Positions 45,130 to 53,474 of a stretch of 64,000 nucleotides of DNA are shown here, piece after piece; position 1 is the stretch's first letter, and the number at the start of each line of letters is the position of its first letter. The DNA comes from Pirellulales bacterium. Its GTDB lineage: Bacteria > Planctomycetota > Planctomycetia > Pirellulales > JACPPG01. A program made the translations under genes and the position numbers. The stretch covers positions 167,953 through 231,952 of the forward strand of contig DASYDW010000136.1 of assembly GCA_036499395.1 (NCBI GenBank), read 5' to 3'. Below the pieces are notes generated by a model. That model saw only the letters and a program-made list of their open reading frames with translations. It was not told the DNA's origin and did not search any database.

Positions 45130-45146
45130 AACGGCCACTGGCCGTT
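45130..45146. repeat. 17-bp perfect dyad symmetry
   Basis: AACGGCCA, a central C, and TGGCCGTT. Lies in the spacer upstream of both divergent genes, so it may be a regulator site; chance occurrence in GC-rich DNA is possible. Confidence 0.35.
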
Positions 45147-45413
45147 GGACGCTCATCCCGAGGGCGCGGCGAGCGGATCACTTTTTTAATTCGTCCTCGG
45201 CCGTACGCCGACCGTAGTTCCGCGCCGAGCAATCCGGCTGGCCCTGGCGTGCCGCTCGTAGCGAGATTTCCCGCCACGCGGGTGGCGGAGAATACGTGAG
45301 CGCCCGAATTCAGATGACAACCTTTTTAGCCTCACTCCGCCGGATTACTGTTCTTCTTATGCCCAAAAAGGGTCATTACATGGCACTGGCCGGGGGCGAC
45401 ACGTCTGGAGTAG

Positions 45414-45442
45414 TTGGTCATGCGGCGACCAGCTAGGATAAC
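45414..45442 (+). promoter_or_regulatory. Predicted promoter of the YncE/phosphoesterase gene
   Basis: TTGGTC at 45414-45419 and GATAAC at 45437-45442, 17 bp apart; start about 40 nt before the ATG at 45487. Moderate match. Confidence 0.4.
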
Positions 45443-45486
45443 GTCCCGCACACCCCATGGTGGGGACCGCCGACAGGAGAATCGTA

Positions 45487-47997
45487 ATGCGACAACAATC
45501 CGCCGCCGTGACGTACTTGAGAGCTCTCGGGGTATTGATCGCCTTTTCGACTCCGTGCGTGGCGGAGGAAGCCGTGAACCCGACGCCTCACTTCGCTGGA
45601 AAGACGGACGACGGTTACCTTTTGCCCAACGGCTGGACGCTGACTCCCGTGGGGCAGCAAGTCACGCTGACGGACATGCCGCTTTCAATCATGCCGCTCG
45701 CGGACAGTCGACACGCACTGGTTGCCAGCAGCGGGTACAACCAGCATGAACTGTGTTTGGTCGATCTAGTGGAAAGGAAGATCGTTGACAGCGAACACGT
45801 TCGGCAAAGCTGGTATGGCTTGGCCGCAAATGCTGCACAGGATCAAGTGTGGTGGTCCGGAGGCGGTGCCGACATATTGCATGCCTATGCGATTAAATCG
45901 AATGATCTGTCCCGCACAAGCGCTGATGAACCAGATGAGTCTAAGCAATCACGCGAACAGCGGCGTGCCGACCGCCGGTTTCGTAGCGGAGTTGCCTTGT
46001 CGGTTGACGGCCAGAAACTTTATTCGCTCGACATCAACTCCGGTTCGTTGCGCGAAATCGACCTGAGCGGCAAGGCGGAAGATCGCGTTTCAAAAATCGG
46101 CAATCGACCGTACGACGTAGTAATGGCCCGAAACGGATCACGACTGTACGTTTCGGACTGGGCGGATCGTAAACTGCTAGCCATTGATCCTGCAGACTTA
46201 CGCGTCGTGGCTCGCATTGGCACGGGCGAGCACCCGAATCAATTGGCGCTACACCCGCAGGACGATCGGCTGTTCGTCAGTTGTGCGTCGAGCAACTGCG
46301 TCTCGGTCGTGGACACGCGCCGCGGCGTAGTGACCGAAACGATCATGACGACTCTATTCCCGAAGGCGCCGGAAGGAAGCACGCCGGACGCCGTTGCTGT
46401 GTCGCCGGATGGCGAAACATTATTCGTCGCGAATGCCGACAACAATTGCATTGTGGTTGTCGATATTGAAGAGCCGAACGAAAGCCAGGTGAAGGGCATG
46501 ATCCCTACTGGTTGGTACCCCACGGCGGTCGCCATAACGCCGGACGGCAAGAACCTGCTGGTGGGCGTCGGGAAGGGAAATCAAACCAAACCGAATCCGA
46601 TACCCGCGCAACTCGCGCCCCAAGACAAAGACCAGATCGAACGACGCAGTCTGCCGTACCCGTACATCGGCACGACGTTGTCTGGCGCGCTGTCGATCGT
46701 TCCGCTGCCTGATGATGAAGAGTTGGCCGCTTACACGGAACGGGTCTATAAGAACTGCCCCTACTCGGACAAGCTTTTGGCCGGCGCTGCGAGTGAAGCC
46801 AAGACGGCGATTCCGACAAAGGTCGGCGACCCGTCTCCCATCAAGCATGTGATTTACATCATCAAGGAGAACCGCACCTACGATCAGGTCTTTGGCGACA
46901 TGGCCGGCTCGAATGCCGACCCGTCGCTCGTCATGTTTGGAGAAGATATTTCGCCCAATCACCATCAGCTAGCCAGGGAATTCGTCCTCCTGGACAACCT
47001 TTATTGCAACGGCCAGGTGTCGCGAGATGGGCACCCGTGGTCGACGATGGCATATAACACCGACTACGTCGCCCGCGATTGGACGTTGACGTATTCCGGA
47101 CGCGAGGGAGTCGAAGATGACGACGACGGAGACTTGTCGAACGCCCCCAGTGGATATATCTGGGACGCTTGCGCCCGCGCAGGTCTGACGTATCGAAGTT
47201 ACGGCGAGTACGGGCGCCGGGTCAGCCAGCCTGACGGTTCAGTGCGTGTGGAGGGAGCCGTGCCAGGATTGACTGGGCACATGTGCCCCGACTACGGCGT
47301 ACCAAAAGCAGTCGGCCAACGCTCCCGAGACACGGACAACGTGGAGACTTTCCTGCGCGAGTTTCGCGAATTCGAGCAACAGGGAAATTTGCCAAATTTC
47401 ATCGTCATGAGCCTGGGTGAAGACCATACCTCGGGTACAACGCCGGGTGCGTTTACGCCGCAGGCGTGCGTTGCGAGCAACGACCTAGCGCTTGGCCAAC
47501 TGGTCGAAGCAGTAACACAAAGCAAGTTCTGGCCCACGACGGCAATCTTTGTCATCGAGGACGATGCTCAGAATGGCCCGGACCACGTCGACGCCCATCG
47601 TACGATCGGCCTGGTGATAAGCCCCTACACGAAGCGTAAGCATCTCGACAGCACGCAGTACACAACCGTGAGTATGCTGCGGTCAATCGAATTGATCCTA
47701 GGCTTACCCCCCTTGAGCCAATACGACGCTGCGGCAAACCCGATGTACGGCTCTTTCACAGATAAGCCTAATCCAACGTCGTACAAGCACCTGCCGGCGC
47801 GGTATGACCTGAACGCAAAGAACACGGCACTTTCCTACGGGGCCGAACGTTCGAGCAAAATGGACTTCAGCGAATACGACCGAGTCAACGACTTCGAGTT
47901 GAACGAGGTCCTGTGGTATGCCGTGAAGGGAGAAAATGCCCCCTTACCACCAGCCGTGCGGCGAGCGATCGCTTATCGCGGACCGGGCACGAGATAG
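45487..47997 (+). CDS. Bifunctional YncE-type beta-propeller / alkaline-phosphatase-fold phosphoesterase
   Basis: 836 residues from ATG 45487, with AGGAGA six bases upstream. A signal peptide is followed by a YVTN/YncE beta-propeller up to about residue 430 (NQLALHPQDDRLFVSCASSNCVSVVDT, GWYPTAVAITPDGKNLLVGVG). The second half is a PF04185-type phosphoesterase: IKHVIYIIKENRTYDQVFGD, LDNLYCNGQVSRDGHPWS, VIEDDAQNGPDHVDAHRT with the metal-binding Asp and His residues. The fusion is a recognised bacterial architecture; substrates may be phosphate mono- or diesters. Exported. It converges on the SirB1-type gene with 31 bp between stops. Confidence 0.92.
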   Translation: MRQQSAAVTYLRALGVLIAFSTPCVAEEAVNPTPHFAGKTDDGYLLPNGWTLTPVGQQVTLTDMPLSIMPLADSRHALVASSGYNQHELCLVDLVERKIVDSEHVRQSWYGLAANAAQDQVWWSGGGADILHAYAIKSNDLSRTSADEPDESKQSREQRRADRRFRSGVALSVDGQKLYSLDINSGSLREIDLSGKAEDRVSKIGNRPYDVVMARNGSRLYVSDWADRKLLAIDPADLRVVARIGTGEHPNQLALHPQDDRLFVSCASSNCVSVVDTRRGVVTETIMTTLFPKAPEGSTPDAVAVSPDGETLFVANADNNCIVVVDIEEPNESQVKGMIPTGWYPTAVAITPDGKNLLVGVGKGNQTKPNPIPAQLAPQDKDQIERRSLPYPYIGTTLSGALSIVPLPDDEELAAYTERVYKNCPYSDKLLAGAASEAKTAIPTKVGDPSPIKHVIYIIKENRTYDQVFGDMAGSNADPSLVMFGEDISPNHHQLAREFVLLDNLYCNGQVSRDGHPWSTMAYNTDYVARDWTLTYSGREGVEDDDDGDLSNAPSGYIWDACARAGLTYRSYGEYGRRVSQPDGSVRVEGAVPGLTGHMCPDYGVPKAVGQRSRDTDNVETFLREFREFEQQGNLPNFIVMSLGEDHTSGTTPGAFTPQACVASNDLALGQLVEAVTQSKFWPTTAIFVIEDDAQNGPDHVDAHRTIGLVISPYTKRKHLDSTQYTTVSMLRSIELILGLPPLSQYDAAANPMYGSFTDKPNPTSYKHLPARYDLNAKNTALSYGAERSSKMDFSEYDRVNDFELNEVLWYAVKGENAPLPPAVRRAIAYRGPGTR

Positions 47998-48028
47998 CTA
48001 AGACGAATCGGCGAGTCTGGTATCGTCG

Positions 48029-48868
48029 CTAATTCCTTTCGGCCGCCATCCGGCGTGCCGATTTCAGAAACGGCAGGACGGCTTCACCGGCCTCGGCGGG
48101 CGCTTGCTCGACGTATTCCTGCAAAAGTTTCGTGGCAGGATGGGGGTCGCCGTTGCGCAAATAGATCAGGCCCAGGTCGCGGCACTCGTCCGGAGCCTCG
48201 GGCAATAACGCGACCAAGCGCAATTGCACCGGCAGCGCCTCGCGCCAGGAGTCCGCCATGGCGTACGCGGCTTTCAAATTACGCAAGACGCGGGCCGCGA
48301 TCTCGCGCGTCGTCGCGGCGCGAAAGTGATCGCTGGAGATCACGTTCTGCTGCCCAAGGACGCGCTCGATGCGTTCACGGCAGGCCTCTTCGTCCAATAT
48401 CTCGCCGTCGTCGAACGGATCGATGTACAGCGTCTGACCGTTGCCGTGGCAGCCGACCATGAAATGACCGGGTGACCCAACGCCGAATAAATCGAGCCCC
48501 GCCTGTCGACCCACAGCGGTGTAAACAATGGCGAGTGAAATGGGGATGCCCAAGCGCCGCTCGAGCACATCGTTGAGATAACTGTTGCGCGGATCGTAGT
48601 ACGAATCTTGATTGCCGCCGAAGCCTTCCTGTTGATAGAGCAACTCGCTGACGGCCTGCAGTCGATTCGCGATATCGCCGCCGGCTGCGCTCACCATTTG
48701 TCGCGCGGCCTCACCTAGGCGGGCCAATTCCTGCAGCGAGCTCTTGGCACTCAAGTCTGGGTATACGTCGGTGGCGAATTCCAGCATGAGTTGCGGAATG
48801 TCGACCTCGACGTCGCGCTGAGCGAGCAGGCGGGCAAACTGTGGGTTATCGGAGAATACCGCGGACAT
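48029..48868 (-). CDS. SirB1-family transglutaminase-like protein with TPR-like C-terminus
   Basis: 279 residues from ATG 48866-48868 (MSAVFSDNPQFARLLAQRDVE). The family core is present: LFYQEGFGGNQDSYYDPRNSYLNDVLERRLGIPISLAIVYTAVGRQAGL and GHFMVG, with the CYS position of true transglutaminases not conserved, as usual for SirB1. It ends with a tetratricopeptide-like region (MADSWREALPVQLRLVALLPEAPDECRDLGLIYLRNGD). Function unknown; often linked to bacterial regulatory loci. It is divergent from the UvrA homologue, 108 bp between starts. An N-terminal in-frame extension upstream runs into the UvrA gene and is not coding. Confidence 0.9.
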   Translation of the reverse strand: MSAVFSDNPQFARLLAQRDVEVDIPQLMLEFATDVYPDLSAKSSLQELARLGEAARQMVSAAGGDIANRLQAVSELLYQQEGFGGNQDSYYDPRNSYLNDVLERRLGIPISLAIVYTAVGRQAGLDLFGVGSPGHFMVGCHGNGQTLYIDPFDDGEILDEEACRERIERVLGQQNVISSDHFRAATTREIAARVLRNLKAAYAMADSWREALPVQLRLVALLPEAPDECRDLGLIYLRNGDPHPATKLLQEYVEQAPAEAGEAVLPFLKSARRMAAERN

Positions 48869-48976
48869 GGGCGAGCCTGGCGAGGACCGAGTAGCGCAGG
48901 TGGACGAACCCGTGACACCGGGGGTATCATAACAATTTGCGTCATTATGCACTGAAGTCGGCAGGGAGAAGAGGAC

Positions 48977-51967
48977 GTGAGCGAACGGCTGATTTCCCTG
49001 CGCGGCGTTGAGGTGCATAACCTGCAAGGGATCGATCTCGACCTGCCCCATCGCAAATTGATCGTGTTTTGCGGCGTCAGCGGCAGCGGCAAAAGCAGCC
49101 TGGCCTTCGATACCATCTATGCCGAAGGGCAACGCCGGTACATCGAAAGCTTCTCGGCCTACACGCGGCAGTTTCTCGAACGGTTGGAAAAGCCGGCAGC
49201 CCAGCGAATTGATGGCATCTCGCCGGCGATCGCCGTGGCCGCTTCGACCAGTGCGAGGTCGAGTCGTTCGACCGTGGGGACGTCGACCGAGTCCTACGAC
49301 TATCTGCGGCTGCTGCTCGCGCGGATAGGCCGAATCTTTTGTCGGCAATGCGGTCGCGAGGTGCGCCGGCACACGCCGCAAAGCGTGGCCGCGGAAATCG
49401 CCCGGTTGCCTGCCGGCACGCGCTACATGCTGGCCTTTCCGTGGCCTTCGACGGCTACGATGGCGCCGCACGAGTTAGCGGCGCGGATCATCGAAGAGGG
49501 ATACGTGCGCGCGGTGGTCGGCGAGAGGATCATCGAGTTGGCGACGATCGCCGCGCAAGCGACTTCCCGCGGCGACGCTGGCGAAAAACTGCCGCTTTTC
49601 GCGGACCCCCTCACCCTGCCCTCTTCCCCGCAGAGCGAGGGAGAGGGGTTATCGATCTCATCGCCATCAATCGCATCGTCATCGATTCCACCTACGGCAG
49701 TGCCGCATGAGTCGGCGTCTGGCTGGCATGTTGTCGTTGACCGGCTGACCGTGGGCAGCACGAGTGATGAACGGCTGCGCGACAGCTTGGAAGCCGCCTT
49801 CGAGAAGGGGCATGGCCACGCGGTTTTGTATGTCGACGAATCGACGGTCGGAGCGACCGATTTTGGCGGTGCGACCGTCGATCTCGACGGTCGGACGTGG
49901 AGGCGTGTGAGACGGAATACTCGGCTGATGTGCGACGATTGCGGCATCGAATATCCGCAGCCCGACCCGCGACTGTTCAGTTTTAACAGCCCACTGGGAG
50001 CATGCCCCGAGTGCGAGGGCTTTGGCAACGTCGTCGACATCGACATGGACCTGGTTGTTCCGGACAAGCAGAAAACGCTGCGCGAAGGAGCAGTAGCGCC
50101 ATGGAACACGCCGGCCTACGCGCATGAGCGCGACGAGCTAGTGGCGCTGGCGAACGATTATTCGCTGCCGATCGATATTCCGTTCGCCGAGTTAACGGAC
50201 GATCAGCGCCGGATCGTTGTTGATGGAGTGCCTGAGCGCGAGTTCGGCGGGTTGCGAGGATTCTTCGCCTGGCTGGAAAAACGCAAGTACAAGATGCACG
50301 TGCGGGTGTTCCTCAGCCGCTGGCGCAGTTACCGCCCCTGCCCTGCCTGTCATGGAGCGCGATTGCGTCCCGAGGCGTTGGCCGTTCGCGTGGGTGGAAA
50401 GAACATCGCCGAGATTTGCGCGATGCCGGTCGACGAGACCGAGCCCTTCGTGCGGCAATTGGACCTGTCGGATTGGGAGCGCTCGGTCGGCCGCACGATG
50501 CTCGAACAAGTGCAAGCCCGGCTCGGTTTCTTGCGCACCGTGGGCCTGGGTTATCTGACACTTGATCGAACTTTGCGGACGCTCTCGGGGGGCGAATCGC
50601 AGCGTGTGGCGCTGACGTCAGCCCTGGGCTCGAACCTGGTGAACATGCTGTACGTGCTGGACGAGCCGTCGGTCGGCCTTCACATGCAGGACACGTCGCG
50701 GCTGGTGAAAGCGATCAAGGGGCTGCGCGACCGTGGCAATACCGTGATCGTCGTCGAACACGAAGAAGAAATGATTCGCGCCGCGGACATGCTGGTCGAG
50801 ATCGGGCCGGGCGCCGGCGAGCGCGGTGGCCGGATCGTCTTTCAGGGTACGCCCCGCGAAATGGAGGAGAACACCGCCAGCCTGACCGGTGATTATCTCT
50901 CAGGCCGGCGCGTCTTCAACATGCCCGAGAAGCGCCGCGCGCCGAATCACGGTTGGATTCGTCTCGCCGGGGCGCGGGGCAACAATCTACAAAACCTGTC
51001 CGTGGAATTTCCATTGGGCGTGTTGTGCGTGGTGACCGGCGTCAGCGGAGCAGGCAAGAGCACGCTGGTCGAGGACACGCTTTATCCCGCACTCTGCCGG
51101 CGGATGCGCAAAGAGGCCGAGGCCCCCAGCCCCTGCGATGACGTTTACGGCGACGGACAGATCAATGACGTGATCCTGGTGGATCAAAGCCCGATCGGCC
51201 GCTCGCCTCGCTCGAACCCCGTGACGTATATCAAGGCGTTCGACGAAATTCGAAACGTCTTCGCCGACACACTCGAAGCCCGCACGCGGAACTACACAGC
51301 CAGTCACTTCAGCTTTAACGTCGAGGGGGGACGCTGCGCTGCTTGCAATGGCGACGGGTATATCCAGATCGACATGCAGTTCCTGGCCGACGTTTACATG
51401 AAATGCGGCCAATGCCACGGGCGGCGTTACCGGCAAGAGATTCTCGACGTCACCCACCGCGGCCGGAACATCGCCGACGTGCTCGAGATGACCGTGCGCG
51501 AGGCATTCACTTTTTTCCGCGGCAGCACCAAAGTGCAAGCGGCGCTAAAAAAACTGATCGACGTGGGGCTCGATTATTTGCGCCTGGGGCAGCCGGCCAA
51601 TACGCTGTCCGGCGGCGAAGCGCAGCGACTGAAGCTGGCCGGCTATATGTCCTCGGCCCGGCGGTCGCGGACACTCTTTATCCTGGATGAGCCGACGACT
51701 GGGCTGCACTTTTTCGACGTCGTGCAATTGCTCGATTGCTTCGAGGCGCTGCTGGCCGTGGGGCATTCGCTGATCGTGGTCGAGCACAATCTGCAGGTAA
51801 TGAAGGCGGCCGACTACATCATCGACCTGGGACCAGGGGCCGCGGCTGACGGCGGCCGGGTTGTGGCACAAGGAACACCGGAGTTCGTGTCGAGGAATCC
51901 CGATTCGATCACCGGAAAGTATCTGGCGCAGGCACTCGCCAAGAACCGCAAGGGGAAATCGGCCTGA
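48977..51967 (+). CDS. uvrA: UvrA-family excinuclease ATPase subunit, diverged, with internal repeat insertion
   Basis: 996 residues from GTG 48977, after a GGGAGAAGAGG ribosome-binding stretch. Two ABC ATPase modules: Walker A GVSGSGKSS and GVSGAGKST, signatures LSGGES and LSGGEA, Walker B VLDEPSVGLH and ILDEPTTGLH. Zinc-binding Cys clusters are intact (CRQC; CDDC with CPEC; CPAC; CAACNGDG with CGQC). Canonical UvrA is about 940 residues. Several regions differ from the consensus (AASTSARSSRSTVG, NMLYVLDEPSVGLH), so it may be a second UvrA paralogue rather than the main repair protein. Residues of about 210-236 are a low-complexity insert encoded by a palindromic repeat. Confidence 0.93.
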   Translation: MSERLISLRGVEVHNLQGIDLDLPHRKLIVFCGVSGSGKSSLAFDTIYAEGQRRYIESFSAYTRQFLERLEKPAAQRIDGISPAIAVAASTSARSSRSTVGTSTESYDYLRLLLARIGRIFCRQCGREVRRHTPQSVAAEIARLPAGTRYMLAFPWPSTATMAPHELAARIIEEGYVRAVVGERIIELATIAAQATSRGDAGEKLPLFADPLTLPSSPQSEGEGLSISSPSIASSSIPPTAVPHESASGWHVVVDRLTVGSTSDERLRDSLEAAFEKGHGHAVLYVDESTVGATDFGGATVDLDGRTWRRVRRNTRLMCDDCGIEYPQPDPRLFSFNSPLGACPECEGFGNVVDIDMDLVVPDKQKTLREGAVAPWNTPAYAHERDELVALANDYSLPIDIPFAELTDDQRRIVVDGVPEREFGGLRGFFAWLEKRKYKMHVRVFLSRWRSYRPCPACHGARLRPEALAVRVGGKNIAEICAMPVDETEPFVRQLDLSDWERSVGRTMLEQVQARLGFLRTVGLGYLTLDRTLRTLSGGESQRVALTSALGSNLVNMLYVLDEPSVGLHMQDTSRLVKAIKGLRDRGNTVIVVEHEEEMIRAADMLVEIGPGAGERGGRIVFQGTPREMEENTASLTGDYLSGRRVFNMPEKRRAPNHGWIRLAGARGNNLQNLSVEFPLGVLCVVTGVSGAGKSTLVEDTLYPALCRRMRKEAEAPSPCDDVYGDGQINDVILVDQSPIGRSPRSNPVTYIKAFDEIRNVFADTLEARTRNYTASHFSFNVEGGRCAACNGDGYIQIDMQFLADVYMKCGQCHGRRYRQEILDVTHRGRNIADVLEMTVREAFTFFRGSTKVQAALKKLIDVGLDYLRLGQPANTLSGGEAQRLKLAGYMSSARRSRTLFILDEPTTGLHFFDVVQLLDCFEALLAVGHSLIVVEHNLQVMKAADYIIDLGPGAAADGGRVVAQGTPEFVSRNPDSITGKYLAQALAKNRKGKSA
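49606..49649 (+). repeat. Palindromic C/G-rich repeat inside the uvrA coding sequence
   Basis: About 44 bp with CCCTCTTCCC (49619-49628) opposite GGGAGAGGG (49639-49647), eight- to nine-pair arms with one bulge, a form seen in many bacterial genomes as interspersed intergenic elements. It encodes the PLTLPSSPQSEGEG stretch in frame and is followed by a Ser-rich run. Confidence 0.6.
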
Positions 51968-52003
51968 CGTCAAAGACTGACGGGTGCCCGGCCGCGCCGA
52001 TAC

Positions 52004-52303
52004 TTACTTCGCCGGACTCTCGGTCGGCGAACTGGCAGCGGCTGGCTCGCCTGGGGCCGAGACGCTGGTATCGTCGGGATTTTCCTGAGCTTCGCCGGCC
52101 TGCTTCTTCTCGACCGGCGCGTTCGGCAACTCGGTAACGATCTCGCCCAGATCGGAGCGGCTCACACCGCAACCGGTCACGGCAACGACGATAACCAGTA
52201 ACAGCCCGAAGCCAAGGCGAACGCCGACCTGCCGGAATAACTTACCTGGGTTGCGGAAACGTGAGGGTCGAAAACGTCGCGAAGCCGGCGAATCGTTCGT
52301 CAT
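52004..52303 (-). CDS. Small predicted lipoprotein of unknown function
   Basis: 99 residues from ATG 52301-52303. An N-terminal positively charged stretch (SRRFRPSRFRNPGKLFRQ) precedes a hydrophobic helix and a lipobox VAVTGC, so it is likely a lipoprotein. The mature part (EIVTELPNAPVEKKQAGEAQENPDDT...PTESPAK) is Glu/Pro/Ala-rich, disordered and without a recognised domain. Convergent with the UvrA homologue, 36 bp between stops. Could be spurious at the N-terminus, but the lipobox supports coding. Confidence 0.7.
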   Translation of the reverse strand: MTNDSPASRRFRPSRFRNPGKLFRQVGVRLGFGLLLVIVVAVTGCGVSRSDLGEIVTELPNAPVEKKQAGEAQENPDDTSVSAPGEPAAASSPTESPAK

Positions 52304-52463
52304 TATTGTACGCCGGTTCTTTCCCGGCGGGCGAACAGGAATTGGTACTAGCATGGCCGTTTTATGACCGTCTTTTCAGCCAGACGCGTCCATGATAGCC
52401 TATTGTAACCCAAGCGGAAATTGATCGTGATCTGACGCTATGCTTCTGCGTCTTGCGATCAAC

Positions 52464-52479
52464 CGCCGGTCGACCGGCG
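52464..52479. repeat. 16-bp perfect palindrome upstream of the small basic gene
   Basis: CGCCGGTC joined directly to GACCGGCG with no spacer. It lies in the spacer between the lipoprotein gene and the 32-residue basic protein, within 100 bp of both starts, a plausible operator; chance cannot be excluded in GC-rich sequence. Confidence 0.4.
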
Positions 52480-52573
52480 TCATATCACCGCTGGGGCGGA
52501 GCGGGCATTCTGGTTTTACGGCCCGACTGCTTTTACCCTTTCGCATAAGATTTCGAACCTGGAGAGTGTACGC

Positions 52574-52672
52574 ATGGCCAAGCCTCATCGTGGACTGAAG
52601 AAAGCCAATCACGGGGCTCGTCCCGCCAATAGCAAAGCCCGCAAGGCGAAGCGCAAGCACATTAAAACCTAG
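52574..52672 (+). CDS. 32-residue highly basic protein, candidate ribosomal protein bL37-like
   Basis: MAKPHRGLKKANHGARPANS followed by KARKAKRKHIKT and a stop: 13 Lys/Arg of 32. GGAGAG precedes the ATG by about seven bases, and the region upstream (52520-52560) is relatively AT-rich. The KKANHGARPAN core recalls, from memory, the KANHGKRPN core of the mycobacterial ribosomal protein bL37, but no alignment was run. The frame is too short to be statistically persuasive on its own; the SD and the charge composition are the support. It may be an unannotated small ribosomal protein of planctomycetes. Confidence 0.7.
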   Translation: MAKPHRGLKKANHGARPANSKARKAKRKHIKT

Positions 52673-52934
52673 TATCCAGGAAAATTTAGCCTCCAGCGTC
52701 ATGCGGTGCGCTGCGGTTCTTGCGGCTGCGAGTTTCCTCGGGCCTTTAGGGCAGCGCGCATCCGCGGCGAGAGAAGCATCCGTTGGGAGAGAAAAGCACC
52801 AGCAGGTGCCTTGGGTGCGTTTGATCGCTCGGCCTGCTGGAGGGCACGAGCCGGAAATGAAGCGTGTCGCGCCGGAGTAGGAAGCCGTTTGTTGGGCAGT
52901 TGAACACCGGTCCTCGAATGTGTGGGGTGGACCA

Positions 52935-53456
52935 ATGTCGTCGAAAGACTTGATTCTCGATTTCGCGGCCTACGACTTGAACCGTACGGTCGCGGACATT
53001 GAGGAGATTCGCCGCTGGAATCCGCAACGATTCGAGATGGAGCAACTGACGGCGGTCGTTTTCGACGATATCGAACAAAAAATCTGCGTCGGCTATCGCG
53101 ATTACGGGGAACACGAATTCTGGATTCGCGGGCACATGCCGGGGCGTCCCGTGCTGCCTGGCATTTTGATGTGCGAGGCCGCGGCACAGTTGTGCGGATA
53201 CTTCGCATCGAAGCACGGCCTGATGGGCTCGGACGTGCTGGGGTTCGGCGGGCTGGACGGAGTTCGCTTCCGCGACATGGTGGTGCCGGGAGATCGGCTG
53301 GTGATCGTCGCCGAATTGCTGAAGATCCGCCAGGGCGCGATGCTCATGTCGCGCTACCAGGGCTTTGTTCGCGAGACGATGGTTTGCGAGGGAGAAATCC
53401 TCGGTGTTCCGCTGCCGCTGGATCGTTTGACTGAAGCTCCGCAGTCGTCGAGTTAA
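52935..53456 (+). CDS. FabZ/FabA-like 3-hydroxyacyl-ACP dehydratase family protein
   Basis: 173 residues from ATG 52935, preceded by GGGGTGG. Hot-dog fold. EFWIRGHMPGRPVLPGILMCEAAAQL is the FabZ active-site motif with catalytic His and Glu; GGLDGVRFRDMVVPGDRLVI is the C-terminal half of the hot-dog. It would dehydrate 3-hydroxyacyl-ACP, or act in a related lipid pathway; planctomycetes have several such paralogues and the substrate is not fixed. A rhomboid gene follows 18 bp downstream in the same direction, so they are likely co-transcribed. Confidence 0.9.
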   Translation: MSSKDLILDFAAYDLNRTVADIEEIRRWNPQRFEMEQLTAVVFDDIEQKICVGYRDYGEHEFWIRGHMPGRPVLPGILMCEAAAQLCGYFASKHGLMGSDVLGFGGLDGVRFRDMVVPGDRLVIVAELLKIRQGAMLMSRYQGFVRETMVCEGEILGVPLPLDRLTEAPQSSS

Positions 53457-53474
53457 AGAAGAAGCGCGGGGACA

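Larger units (their letters stand above)
44990..45486. other. Divergent intergenic region desaturase / YncE-phosphoesterase
   Basis: About 500 bp with no gene. Contains a 17-bp dyad at 45130-45146 (AACGGCCA, one centre base, TGGCCGTT), a possible operator or short hairpin, and the promoter candidate at 45414-45442. Confidence 0.5.

Noticed and set aside
48869..49471. N-terminal extension of the SirB1 gene across the uvrA start
   Set aside because: Would be antisense to the well-conserved uvrA N-terminus; SirB1 homology begins at 48868.
51968..52003. CGTCA/TGACG hairpin between uvrA and the lipoprotein gene
   Set aside because: Only 5 bp with no T-run; too weak to call a terminator.
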